Source of the DNA: Clostridiales bacterium UBA6468
GTDB taxonomy: Bacteria; Bacillota; Clostridia; Oscillospirales; Oscillospiraceae
Length of the DNA stretch: 21,110 nucleotides
Direction: 5' to 3'
Assembly: GCA_002436765.1 (NCBI GenBank)
Contig: DJNI01000056.1
Location: 1 to 21,110, forward strand
Part shown: positions 15,154 through 21,110 of the stretch, piece after piece
Numbering within the stretch: position 1 is the first letter of the stretch
Layout: each line of letters opens with the position of its first letter
Notes under the pieces: model-generated
What the model saw: only the letters and a program-made list of their open reading frames with translations
What the model was told of the DNA's origin: nothing
Database searches by the model: none
Made by a program: the position numbers and the translations under genes

Positions 15154-15229
15154 ATTATCGATACTCTATGACTTATCAAAGGGTATGCACAGGCTTTTCA
15201 AAGAATCAAATGATTAGGAGGAAATCACT

Positions 15230-17134
15230 TTGAAGGATTGGGCTTATTTGACAACTGTTGAGGAGATGGAGCAAGCTACCAACTCACTGCTGGAAAACGG
15301 CAGCAAGGTTGGCGCTGACTCCTGGCAGCAGCGGGTCAAGAACCAGACCCCCCATTGCGGCTTCGGCGAATCCGGCACCTGCTGCCGTATCTGCTCCATG
15401 GGCCCGTGCCGCATCACCAAGAAGGCCCCCCGGGGCATCTGCGGCTGCGACGTACATGGCATCGTCGGCCGTAACTATCTGCGGTTCACCGCCGGCGGCT
15501 CTGCTACGCACTCCGACCACGGCCGCGAGATCATGCACACCCTGTACCAGACCAAGGAGGGCGGCAACTATCAGGTGAAGGATCCTGAGAAGCTGATCCG
15601 CATCGCCAAGGAGTGGGGCGTGGAGACCGAAGGCAAGGACATCTACGACCTGGCTCACGAAATGGCCGAGATCGGCCTGCTGGAGTACGGCAAGCCCTTC
15701 GGCGTACAGCGCTTCCTGAAGCGCGCTCCCGAGCATACCCAGAAGCTGTGGCGTGAAGCCGGCATCGAGCCCCGCGCCATCGACCGGGAAGTCTCCACCG
15801 CGCTGCACATGACCCACATGGGCTGCTCTTCTCTGCCCGAAGCCCTGATCCGTCAGGCTCTGCGCGCCGGTCTGTCCGACGGCTGGGGCGGCTCCATGAT
15901 GGGCACCGAGTTCTCCGACGTTATGTTCGGCACGCCCAAGCCCATTGACACCACCGCCAACATCGGCGTCATGGAGAAGGACAACGTCAACATCGTTGTT
16001 CACGGCCATGATCCCAGCCTGTCCGAAATGGTCGTTTATTACGCCAACGACCCCGATATGGTCGCATACGCCAAGTCCGTGGGCGCCAAGGGCATCACCG
16101 TTTCCGGCGTGTGCTGCACCTCCAACGAGGTCGCCATGCGTCACGGCATCCCCATGGCCGGTAACTTCCTGAACCAGGAGAACGTGGTCCTGACCGGCGC
16201 CTGCGAGGCCATTGTCGTGGACGTGCAGTGCATTTTCCCCGCCCTGGGTCCCCTGAGCAAGTGCTTCCATACCAAGTTCATCACCACCTCTCCCATTGCC
16301 CGGATGCCCGACTCCGAGTTCATCCAGTTCCATGCCGAGACCGCCGGTGAGAACGCCAAGGCCATTGTCAAGATGGCGATCGACAACTTCAAGAATCGGA
16401 AGCCCGAGATGGTCAACATCCCCAGCCTGAAGCAGAACGCCCGGGTGGGCTATTCTCTGGAAGCCATCAAGAAGGTCCTCGACGGCGTCGCCAACTCCCA
16501 GGTGGACGAATTCGGCACCACCAAGCCCCTGATCGAGTGCGTCCATTCCGGCGTTCTGCGGGGCGCCGTGGCCATGGTCGGCTGCAACAACCCCAAGGTT
16601 CGCCCCGACACCGCTCACATCGAGCTGATGAAGAAGCTGCTGGAAAACGACATCATCCTGATCGTCTCCGGCTGCTCCGCACAGGCTGCCGCCAAGGCCG
16701 GTCTGATGGATCCCGTGAAGGCCAAGGATTACTGCGGCGCCGGTCTGAAGCGCGTGTGCGAGCTGGCCGGCATCCCGCCCGTTCTGCACATGGGTTCCTG
16801 CGTGGATATTTCCCGTATGATGATCCTGGCCTCCGATATCGCCAAGGACTGGGGCATCAACATTTCTCAGATTCCCGTCGTGGGCTGCGCTCCCGAATGG
16901 ATGTCCGAGAAGGCCGTCTCCATCGGCAACTACGTCGTGGCCACCGGTATCGAGACCTTCCTGGGCGTTGACCCCTACACCAAGGGCTCCGAGGAAGTCA
17001 CCGCGCTGCTCCAGGGCGAGCACGGCATCAAGGACTGGGTCGAGGCCAAGTTCGTCGTGGAAACCGACATTGAGAAGCTGGGCGACAAGATGATCGAGTG
17101 CATCGAGGCCAAGCGCGCCGCACTGGGCATCTGA
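15230..17134 (+). CDS. cooS: Ni,Fe carbon monoxide dehydrogenase catalytic subunit (CooS/AcsA)
   Basis: 634 residues from TTG 15230, supported by AGGAGG (15216-15221) 8 bases upstream; no ATG is as well placed. It reduces CO2 to CO (or oxidises CO) at a Ni-Fe-S C-cluster. D-cluster cysteines Cys43 and Cys51 and B-cluster cysteines Cys52, Cys55, Cys60 and Cys71 (or Cys73) lie in CGFGESGTCCRICSMGPCRI and ICGCD. All expected C-cluster ligands are present: the His in HGHDP (258-262), then Cys295, Cys334 (VQCIFP), Cys452 (GCNNP), Cys482 (SGCSAQ) and Cys524 (MGSCVD). Length is normal. With acsB two genes downstream it most likely acts as the CODH half of CODH/ACS (acsA), passing CO to AcsB. A free-standing CooS role cannot be excluded. 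Confidence 0.96.
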   Translation: MKDWAYLTTVEEMEQATNSLLENGSKVGADSWQQRVKNQTPHCGFGESGTCCRICSMGPCRITKKAPRGICGCDVHGIVGRNYLRFTAGGSATHSDHGREIMHTLYQTKEGGNYQVKDPEKLIRIAKEWGVETEGKDIYDLAHEMAEIGLLEYGKPFGVQRFLKRAPEHTQKLWREAGIEPRAIDREVSTALHMTHMGCSSLPEALIRQALRAGLSDGWGGSMMGTEFSDVMFGTPKPIDTTANIGVMEKDNVNIVVHGHDPSLSEMVVYYANDPDMVAYAKSVGAKGITVSGVCCTSNEVAMRHGIPMAGNFLNQENVVLTGACEAIVVDVQCIFPALGPLSKCFHTKFITTSPIARMPDSEFIQFHAETAGENAKAIVKMAIDNFKNRKPEMVNIPSLKQNARVGYSLEAIKKVLDGVANSQVDEFGTTKPLIECVHSGVLRGAVAMVGCNNPKVRPDTAHIELMKKLLENDIILIVSGCSAQAAAKAGLMDPVKAKDYCGAGLKRVCELAGIPPVLHMGSCVDISRMMILASDIAKDWGINISQIPVVGCAPEWMSEKAVSIGNYVVATGIETFLGVDPYTKGSEEVTALLQGEHGIKDWVEAKFVVETDIEKLGDKMIECIEAKRAALGI

Positions 17135-17204
17135 GGAACCTGCGTCACCCGAACAAAAAGCAATTTGAATTCGGGATAACTTTTACTTACGAGGTCTTTT
17201 TCCA

Positions 17205-17975
17205 ATGAAACTAGCGATTACCGGCAAGGGCGGCGTGGGAAAAACCACCCTGGCCTCCACGCTGGCGCGGCTCTACGCCGACGAGGGACGCACCGTCCTG
17301 GCCGCCGACGTGGATCCCGACGCCAACCTGGGACTGGCTCTCGGTCTGAGCCAGGAGGAGGTGGACGCCATCGTCCCCATCTCCAAAATGCGCACTCTGG
17401 TGGAGGAGCGCACCGGCGCCAATGCCGCCAATAAGTTCTTCAAGCTGAACCCCTATGTGGCGGACATCCCGGACACCTTCTCCAAGGAGATCAACGGCGT
17501 CAGGCTGCTGGTCATGGGTACCGTGGACTTGGGCGGCAGCGGCTGCGTCTGCCCCGAGCATGTGATGCTGAAGGCCGTCCTCTCTGCGCTGACCTATCGG
17601 AAGAACGATGTGGTCATCATGGATATGGAAGCGGGTCTGGAGCACCTGGGACGGGGTACGGCGGCCAACATGGATCAGTTCATCGTGGTGATCGAGCCCG
17701 GCGCGAGGTCGGTGCAGACCTACCACAACGTCAAGCGTCTGGCAAAGGATCTGGGCATTACCCGCGTCCGGGTGGTGGCCAACAAGATCCGGGACGACGG
17801 CGACGAGGAATTTATCCGCTCCGCCATCCCGGCGGAGGATCTGCTGGGCTTCATCCACTACAATCCCGACATCATAGACGCCGACCGGCAGGGGAAATCC
17901 CCCTATGATTTCAGTCCTGCGGCAATCGAAGAAATCCGGAAAATCAAAGCGATATTGGATCGTGATGAATCTTAA
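17205..17975 (+). CDS. cooC: CODH nickel-insertion ATPase CooC
   Basis: 256 residues, ATG at 17205 with GAGGT (17191-17195). It is a MinD/SIMIBI-class P-loop ATPase: deviant Walker A GKGGVGKTT at 7-15, DVDPDANLG at 35-43 and Walker B MDMEAGLEHLGRG. The Cys-x-Cys pair Cys114/Cys116 in GSGCVCPEH corresponds to the metal-binding pair at the CooC dimer interface. It is expected to load nickel into the C-cluster of CODH and perhaps the A-cluster of AcsB. It lies 70 bases after cooS and 16 before acsB, the usual position for this maturation factor. The gap before it has only a weak CCCGAA/TTCGGG inverted repeat (17148-17175). AcsF is a close relative and an alternative name. Confidence 0.93.
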   Translation: MKLAITGKGGVGKTTLASTLARLYADEGRTVLAADVDPDANLGLALGLSQEEVDAIVPISKMRTLVEERTGANAANKFFKLNPYVADIPDTFSKEINGVRLLVMGTVDLGGSGCVCPEHVMLKAVLSALTYRKNDVVIMDMEAGLEHLGRGTAANMDQFIVVIEPGARSVQTYHNVKRLAKDLGITRVRVVANKIRDDGDEEFIRSAIPAEDLLGFIHYNPDIIDADRQGKSPYDFSPAAIEEIRKIKAILDRDES

Positions 17976-17991
17976 ATTAGGAGGAAATACC

Positions 17992-20124
17992 GTGACACTT
18001 TTTGAAAGAGTTTTTGGCGGCAACGACTACAACTATGCCCGTACTGTAGCCGCCATTGATGAGGCCATCGCCGCCTACGGCGAGAGCGAGCCTGTTTCTT
18101 TCCCCGGCACCGCTTACAGCCTGCCCTGTTACTACGGCGTCACCGGCGTGAAGATCACCAACTTAGGTGAGATGAAGGCCGCCATGGACACCATCAAGTC
18201 CAAGATGACCCGCAACAACCGCCTCCACGACGCCTTTGAAAGCGGCATTGCATCCGCTCTGTGCGCCGAGTTTTTGGAAGCGCTGAAGTACCTGCACGGC
18301 GCGGAGCCTTATGCCGAGCCGGAAATGGGTCACCTGACCGACGCCTTCGTCCGTAATCTGGGCGTGCCGCTGGTCACCGGCGACATCCCCGGCGTTGCCG
18401 TTATCATCGGCGGCGCGGAAGACCCCGCCGAGACCGTGGCTCTGGCCAAGTCCTACCAGGCGCAGGGTATTCTGGTCACCCTCACCGGCGACTCCATCAA
18501 GCACTGCTTCGACGCCGGCATGAAGCTGGGCGAGAACGTCCGCGTGGTGCCTCTGGGCTACGAAATGCAGTCCGTTATCCACGTCGTCTCCGTGGCCGTC
18601 CGTGCCGCGCTGATCTTCGGCAACGTGACCCCCGGCGACTTCGCCTCTCTGGCCAAGTACACCATGGATCGTGTCAAGGCCTTTGTCAACGCCTACAAGC
18701 CCCTGTCCGATGAGATCGTCTCCTACGGCGCAGGCGCCATCTGCCTGGGCTTCCCCGTCGTCTCCAACGAGACCGAGAACATGTTCCGTGTTCCCAAGTC
18801 CCTGATCCAGCAGCTGGATACCTCCAAGTGGAACGCCACCTCTCTGGAAGCCCGGGACATCAAGCTGAAGATCACCAACATCGACATCCCCGTGGCCTTC
18901 GCCACCGCCTTCGAGGGTGAGATCATCCGCCGCGGCGACATGCAGGTGGAAGTGGACGGCTCCCGCGTGGACTGCTTCGAGCTGGTGCAGACCCGGGACG
19001 CTTCCGAGGTGGAAGACCACAAGATCATTGTGGACGGCCCCGAGATCGACGACATCCCCGTGGGCTCCAAGATCTCCCTGAGCTACACCGTGGAGGTCGC
19101 CGGCAAGGCCATGCAGCCCGACTTCGAGTCCGTTATGGAGCGTAAGATCCACTCCTGGATCAACTGCATCGAGGGCGTTATGCACACCGGTCAGCGGGAC
19201 ATGATCCGCATCCGTATTTCCAAGGCCGACTTCGATGCCGGCTTCAAGTTCAGGCATCTGGGCGAAGTGCTGTACGCCAAGGTCAAGAGCGAGTTCGAGG
19301 CCGTCGTGGACAAGTGCCAGGTCACCATCGTGGTGGATCCCGAGAAGAACGCCGCTCTGCGCGCCGCTGCCAACGAAGTGTTTGACAAGCGTGACGCCCG
19401 TCTGGCCTCCATGACCGACGAGTCCGTGGATCAGTACTACACCTGCATCATGTGCCAGGCCTTCTCCCCCAGCCACGTGTGCATCGTCACTCCCGAGCGT
19501 CTGGGTCTGTGCGGCGCCGTTTCCTGGCTGGACGCCAAGGCCACCAAGGAACTGGATCCCGCCGGTCCCTGCCAGCCCATCCTCAAGGAAGGCTGCACCG
19601 ACGAGAAGCTGGGCCGCTACGCCACCGTGGACGAGGCCGTCAACAAGTACAGCCATGGTGCTCTGGAGCATGTTACCCTGTACTCCCTGTTCCAGGATCC
19701 CATGACCTCCTGCGGCTGCTTCGAGTGTATCTGCGGCGTCGAGCCTGTCACCATGGGCGTCGTCATTACCTGCCGTGAGCATGCGGGCATGACGCCTCTG
19801 GGCATGACCTTCTCCGAGATGGCCTCCATGACCGGCGGCGGCGTGCAGACCCCCGGCTTCATGGGTCACGGCAAGCACTTCATCGCTTCCCACAAGTTCA
19901 TCGCCGCCGAGGGCGGCCCCGGCCGTATTGTCTGGCTGCCCAAGATCCTGAAGGATCAGATGCGCGAGCGCCTGGACAAGACCGCTCTGGAAATGTACGG
20001 CGTAGAAAACTTCACCGACATGATCGCCGATGAAACCATCTGCACCGAGGATCCCGAGCAGCTGCTGAACTTCCTGTCCGAGGTGGGTCACCCCGTCCTC
20101 AGCATGGAACCCTTCGATATGTAA
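17992..20124 (+). CDS. acsB: Acetyl-CoA synthase catalytic subunit AcsB (CdhC-like)
   Basis: 710 residues from GTG 17992, which has AGGAGG (17979-17984) 7 bases upstream; in-frame codons before it overlap cooC. It condenses CO, a methyl group from the corrinoid protein and CoA into acetyl-CoA. The A-cluster ligands are Cys485, Cys488, Cys497 and Cys507 (CIMCQAFSPSHVC, LGLCG) and Cys574-Gly575-Cys576 (MTSCGCFE). Each sits exactly 21 residues before the Moorella AcsB positions as I recall them (506, 509, 518, 528, 595-597), so the core is collinear and only the N-terminus is shorter. HTGQRDMIRIRISK and MTGGGVQTPGFMGHGK are also family blocks. The N-terminal CO-channel domain is present. No acsC, acsD or acsE follows. 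Confidence 0.97.
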   Translation: MTLFERVFGGNDYNYARTVAAIDEAIAAYGESEPVSFPGTAYSLPCYYGVTGVKITNLGEMKAAMDTIKSKMTRNNRLHDAFESGIASALCAEFLEALKYLHGAEPYAEPEMGHLTDAFVRNLGVPLVTGDIPGVAVIIGGAEDPAETVALAKSYQAQGILVTLTGDSIKHCFDAGMKLGENVRVVPLGYEMQSVIHVVSVAVRAALIFGNVTPGDFASLAKYTMDRVKAFVNAYKPLSDEIVSYGAGAICLGFPVVSNETENMFRVPKSLIQQLDTSKWNATSLEARDIKLKITNIDIPVAFATAFEGEIIRRGDMQVEVDGSRVDCFELVQTRDASEVEDHKIIVDGPEIDDIPVGSKISLSYTVEVAGKAMQPDFESVMERKIHSWINCIEGVMHTGQRDMIRIRISKADFDAGFKFRHLGEVLYAKVKSEFEAVVDKCQVTIVVDPEKNAALRAAANEVFDKRDARLASMTDESVDQYYTCIMCQAFSPSHVCIVTPERLGLCGAVSWLDAKATKELDPAGPCQPILKEGCTDEKLGRYATVDEAVNKYSHGALEHVTLYSLFQDPMTSCGCFECICGVEPVTMGVVITCREHAGMTPLGMTFSEMASMTGGGVQTPGFMGHGKHFIASHKFIAAEGGPGRIVWLPKILKDQMRERLDKTALEMYGVENFTDMIADETICTEDPEQLLNFLSEVGHPVLSMEPFDM

Positions 20125-20136
20125 TTTAAACAAGAT

Positions 20137-20161
20137 GAGGGAGCGGTTTTACCGCTCCCTC
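20137..20161 (+). terminator. Stem-loop directly after acsB
   Basis: A perfect 11-bp stem (GAGGGAGCGGT, 20137-20147, with 20151-20161) closed by TTT, 12 bases after the stop. No T-run follows (AAATTG), so termination may be partial or finished by the later hairpins. Confidence 0.55.
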
Positions 20162-20340
20162 AAATTGTCCCCAAAGGCCGGCGGTCTTTGGGGACAAAGG
20201 GGCTTGCAGTCTGCCGCGCGCACTCCTTGGCCGCCGAAGGCGGCCAACTTGCGCACTTGCAGCCTGTAAGGTATTTTCTGCCAGGTACACGCCCCGGCAG
20301 AAAATGATCTGACCTTATTCGCCGCCTGCGGGCGGTTTTC
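20162..20340 (+). other. Run of four further hairpins in the acsB 3' region
   Basis: The stems are 20165-20176 with 20186-20197 (12 bp, TTGTCCCCAAAG); 20227-20235 with 20239-20247 (9 bp, GAA loop); 20273-20282 with 20296-20305 (10 bp, ATTTTCTGCC), extended by outer TAAGGT/ACCTTA at 20267-20272 and 20312-20317; and 20322-20326 with 20331-20335, followed by TTTT (20336-20339), which could be the true terminator. The tract has no coding potential that I can support. It could be an acsB 3' UTR, a structured RNA or a decayed repeat. Confidence 0.5.
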
Positions 20341-20354
20341 CTCTGCGAGGCTTT

Positions 20355-20388
20355 TAAAAATTGACGGGCGCCCGGAAAGGGCGCCCGT
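20355..20388 (-). terminator. Terminator of the Cys-rich peptide gene (minus strand)
   Basis: A 10-bp stem ACGGGCGCCC (20364-20373 with 20379-20388) and 5-base loop. On the minus strand it follows the peptide stop by 7 bases and leads into CAATTTTTA, a usable U-tract. Confidence 0.8.
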
Positions 20389-20395
20389 TCTCTGT

Positions 20396-20533
20396 TTAGC
20401 AGCCGCAGCCGCAGCCGTTGTTATTGTTCTCGCAGCCGTTCCAGCCGCCGCAGTTGCACAGCAAGAGGATCAGAATGACGATCCACCACCAGTTGTTGTT
20501 CAGGCAGCCGCACAGACCGTTGTTGTTGCACAT
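20396..20533 (-). CDS. 45-residue Cys/Asn-rich single-pass membrane peptide
   Basis: The minus-strand ATG at 20533 is preceded by GGAGGT at 7 bases, and a terminator follows the stop, so this is a real gene despite its size. The same frame stays open upstream, but that part is other-strand and XRE shadow. It has nine Cys and twelve Asn in 45 residues. The N-terminal part has Cys2, Cys8 and Cys10. Residues 15-25 (WWWIVILILLL) are a short hydrophobic segment with an aromatic belt. After it come Cys26, Cys28 and Cys34, and the protein ends in alternating Gly/Cys (Cys41, 43, 45). The clustered cysteines suggest metal binding or disulfide cross-linking. Small Cys-rich membrane peptides occur in clostridia, some linked to spores, but I do not know a function and assert none. 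Confidence 0.75.
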   Translation of the reverse strand: MCNNNGLCGCLNNNWWWIVILILLLCNCGGWNGCENNNNGCGCGC

Positions 20534-20667
20534 AGAAGTTACCTCCGATATCGAATTTTGAGCTTTGCCGCTCATTCCATGGTATTCCGGCGGCGAAAAA
20601 ATGTGCAGCGGGCAGGCGGGGCGCGAAAAATATCCCGCAGGGCACGGCCGCCGGAGCTCCATATGTG

Positions 20668-20703
20668 AAAAAGTCCCCGGCAGCGGTAAGCCTGCCGGGG
20701 GAC
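20668..20703 (-). terminator. Terminator of the XRE regulator gene (minus strand)
   Basis: An 11-bp stem (20673-20683 with 20692-20703, one bulged G) with an 8-base loop, followed on the minus strand by five T (20672-20668). It lies 5 bases past the XRE stop. Confidence 0.88.
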
Positions 20704-20708
20704 GGTTG

Positions 20709-20924
20709 TTATTTGGGGTACGGTTCTTTCCGGCCGGTTTGCTCCAGCAGATAGTCGATGCTGACGTGGTAGAAGTCCGCCAATGTGCGAAGCACCTCCG
20801 TGGGGATGTCCCGCTTACCGGTCTCATAATTGGAGTAGCAGGCCTGGGTGCAGTGAAGCAGCCGCGCGATGTCCTCCTGCTTGAGGTCATGATCCTCCCG
20901 CAGATTCCGAATGCGTTCGTATAT
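20709..20924 (-). CDS. Small XRE-family (HTH_3) regulator with apparent ATA start
   Basis: Read on the minus strand this gives 71 residues of a Cro/CI-type helix-turn-helix protein: IYERIRNLREDHDLKQEDIA, then RLLHCTQACYSNYETGKRDI and PTEVLRTLADFYHVSIDYLL. Helices 2-3 (LKQEDIARLLHCTQACYSNYE) are the DNA-reading unit. Relatives typically begin MYERIRNLRED or similar. Here the codon at that place is ATA (20924-20922), and a TAA two codons earlier (20930-20928) blocks any upstream start in this frame. AGGGGGGG at 20940-20933 sits 8 bases before the ATA, a normal ribosome-site distance. So either ATA initiates poorly, the start has been mutated from ATG, or the base is a sequencing error. The gene has its own terminator, and operator-like repeats lie upstream. 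Confidence 0.75.
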   Translation of the reverse strand: MYERIRNLREDHDLKQEDIARLLHCTQACYSNYETGKRDIPTEVLRTLADFYHVSIDYLLEQTGRKEPYPK

Positions 20925-20953
20925 GGCTTACACCCCCCCTGCCAAATCAAGTA

Positions 20954-21000
20954 TATACAAAACAAAATGTAATATTGATTTATACAACAAAATGTTATAT
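20954..21000 (+). repeat. Paired AT-rich direct repeats, likely XRE operator
   Basis: TATACAAAACAAAATGTAATAT (20954-20975) and TATACAACAAAATGTTATAT (20981-21000) are the same motif with a two-base gap, spaced about 27 bases apart. The second is also a near-dyad (TATACAACA-AAA-TGTTATATA region). They lie between the minus-strand XRE gene and a plus-strand start codon and cover the candidate promoters of both. Confidence 0.55.
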
Positions 21001-21003
21001 ACC
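20975..21003 (+). promoter_or_regulatory. Candidate promoter reading rightward
   Basis: TTGATT (20975-20980), 17 bases, TATACC (20998-21003), four of six matches each. On the other strand TATACT (20955-20950) is a candidate -10 for the XRE gene. Both sit among the direct repeats, so the two directions may be controlled together. Confidence 0.35.
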
Positions 21004-21021
21004 AAGTAAGGGGTGAGAAAG

Positions 21022-21042
21022 ATGAAATTAAGGAACCTCTGA
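21022..21042 (+). pseudogene. Translation start cut off by the repeat element
   Basis: GGGGTGA (21010-21016) and an ATG at 21022 look like a normal gene start. After three codons (ATG AAA TTA) the sequence runs into the palindromic repeat, which brings a TGA at 21040-21042. The result is a six-codon ORF. This suggests that the repeat entered the 5' end of a gene; the rest, if it exists, is beyond the window. Confidence 0.35.
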
Positions 21043-21110
21043 TTAAATCGGCAAGAGCTGTGAGCGAGAGATTTTTCGGCCAATCGAGGTACCGGAAACG
21101 GCGGAATACT
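21032..21110 (+). repeat. Palindromic repeat element, copy 2 (left half only, cut by window end)
   Basis: These 79 bases align without gaps to the reverse complement of 8544-8622, with about 59 identities counted by hand. Shared blocks include TAAATCG, AGAGCTG, GCGAGAGATTTTTC and GGAATACT. The window stops almost exactly at the predicted centre of the palindrome, so the other half should follow. Orientation is arbitrary because the element is nearly symmetric. Confidence 0.78.

Noticed and set aside
15160..15229. Possible riboswitch in the cooS leader
   Set aside because: The leader is only about 70 bases, AT-rich, and shows no strong stem or known aptamer core.
15284..17023. A 579-codon open frame opposite cooS
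   Set aside because: Same explanation as for the acsB antisense frame: low-complexity His/Gly/Val composition and no ribosome site or motif.
17135..17204. Possible terminator or promoter between cooS and cooC
   Set aside because: Only a 6-bp CCCGAA/TTCGGG pairing with a 16-base loop and no T-run or good -10/-35 pair.
18163..20133. A 656-codon open frame on the minus strand opposite acsB
   Set aside because: It mirrors the coding frame of acsB, is rich in Gly, His, Val and Leu as expected from the reverse complement of biased codons, and shows no domain. It is a shadow of a highly expressed GC-rich gene.
20534..20965. N-terminal extension of the Cys-rich peptide to 189 residues
   Set aside because: The extension passes through the XRE gene and its terminator in a wrong frame; the internal ATG at 20533 has an excellent ribosome site.
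20565..20972. A 135-codon plus-strand frame across the XRE gene
   Set aside because: It crosses two minus-strand elements with clear signals (XRE helix-turn-helix and its terminator) and has no domain of its own.
20954..21000. Start of a CRISPR array
   Set aside because: Only two imperfect AT-rich copies separated by five bases, with no spacer-sized gap and no cas genes.

Overview
The window looks like a piece of a moderately GC-rich clostridial (Firmicutes) chromosome, probably an anaerobe related to gut Oscillospiraceae/Ruminococcaceae. The basis is strong purine-rich Shine-Dalgarno sites, YesM/YesN-type two-component genes, class II (Firmicute-type) GalT, a GalK with a GRTEIGGNHTDHQHG signature and a Ni-dependent CODH/acetyl-CoA synthase pair. 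The family-level placement is inference. No rRNA, tRNA, CRISPR array or transposase gene was seen.

Layout. (1) 1-3034: the 3' end of an ABC ATPase gene, a large ABC permease with a soluble C-terminal domain, and a small lipoprotein, closed by a strong terminator at 3055-3099. (2) 3089-7020: a promoter, then an overlapping operon of AraC-type response regulator, Cache/HAMP sensor histidine kinase and a second periplasmic sugar-binding lipoprotein, which looks like a three-component sugar sensor. (3) 7021-14972: the galactose block, mglB-mglA-mglC (Ca-site galactose/glucose-binding protein, double ATPase, permease) followed by galE-galT-galK, ending in a good terminator. A stem-loop and a 161-bp palindromic repeat sit between mglB and mglA. 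A near-consensus internal promoter overlaps a 15-bp-arm palindrome before galE. (4) 15125-20124: a consensus sigma-A promoter driving cooS/acsA (Ni,Fe-CODH), cooC (nickel-insertion ATPase) and acsB (acetyl-CoA synthase). The acsC/acsD/acsE corrinoid and methyltransferase genes are absent here. (5) 20125-21110: a run of hairpins, then on the minus strand a 45-residue Cys/Asn-rich membrane peptide and a small XRE regulator with no canonical start codon. Next come operator-like direct repeats and a plus-strand start codon interrupted by half of a second copy of the palindromic repeat.

How the genes fit together: regions 2 and 3 make a coherent galactose sensing, uptake and Leloir pathway unit. 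The sensor probably detects a sugar through the lipoprotein and kinase, and the AraC-type regulator probably acts on the mgl promoter, which has a good -10 but a weak -35. Region 4 supplies the carbonyl branch of the Wood-Ljungdahl pathway (CO2/CO plus a methyl group to acetyl-CoA). The least explained parts are the long-palindrome repeat family, the hairpin-rich tract after acsB, the Cys-rich peptide and the XRE locus.
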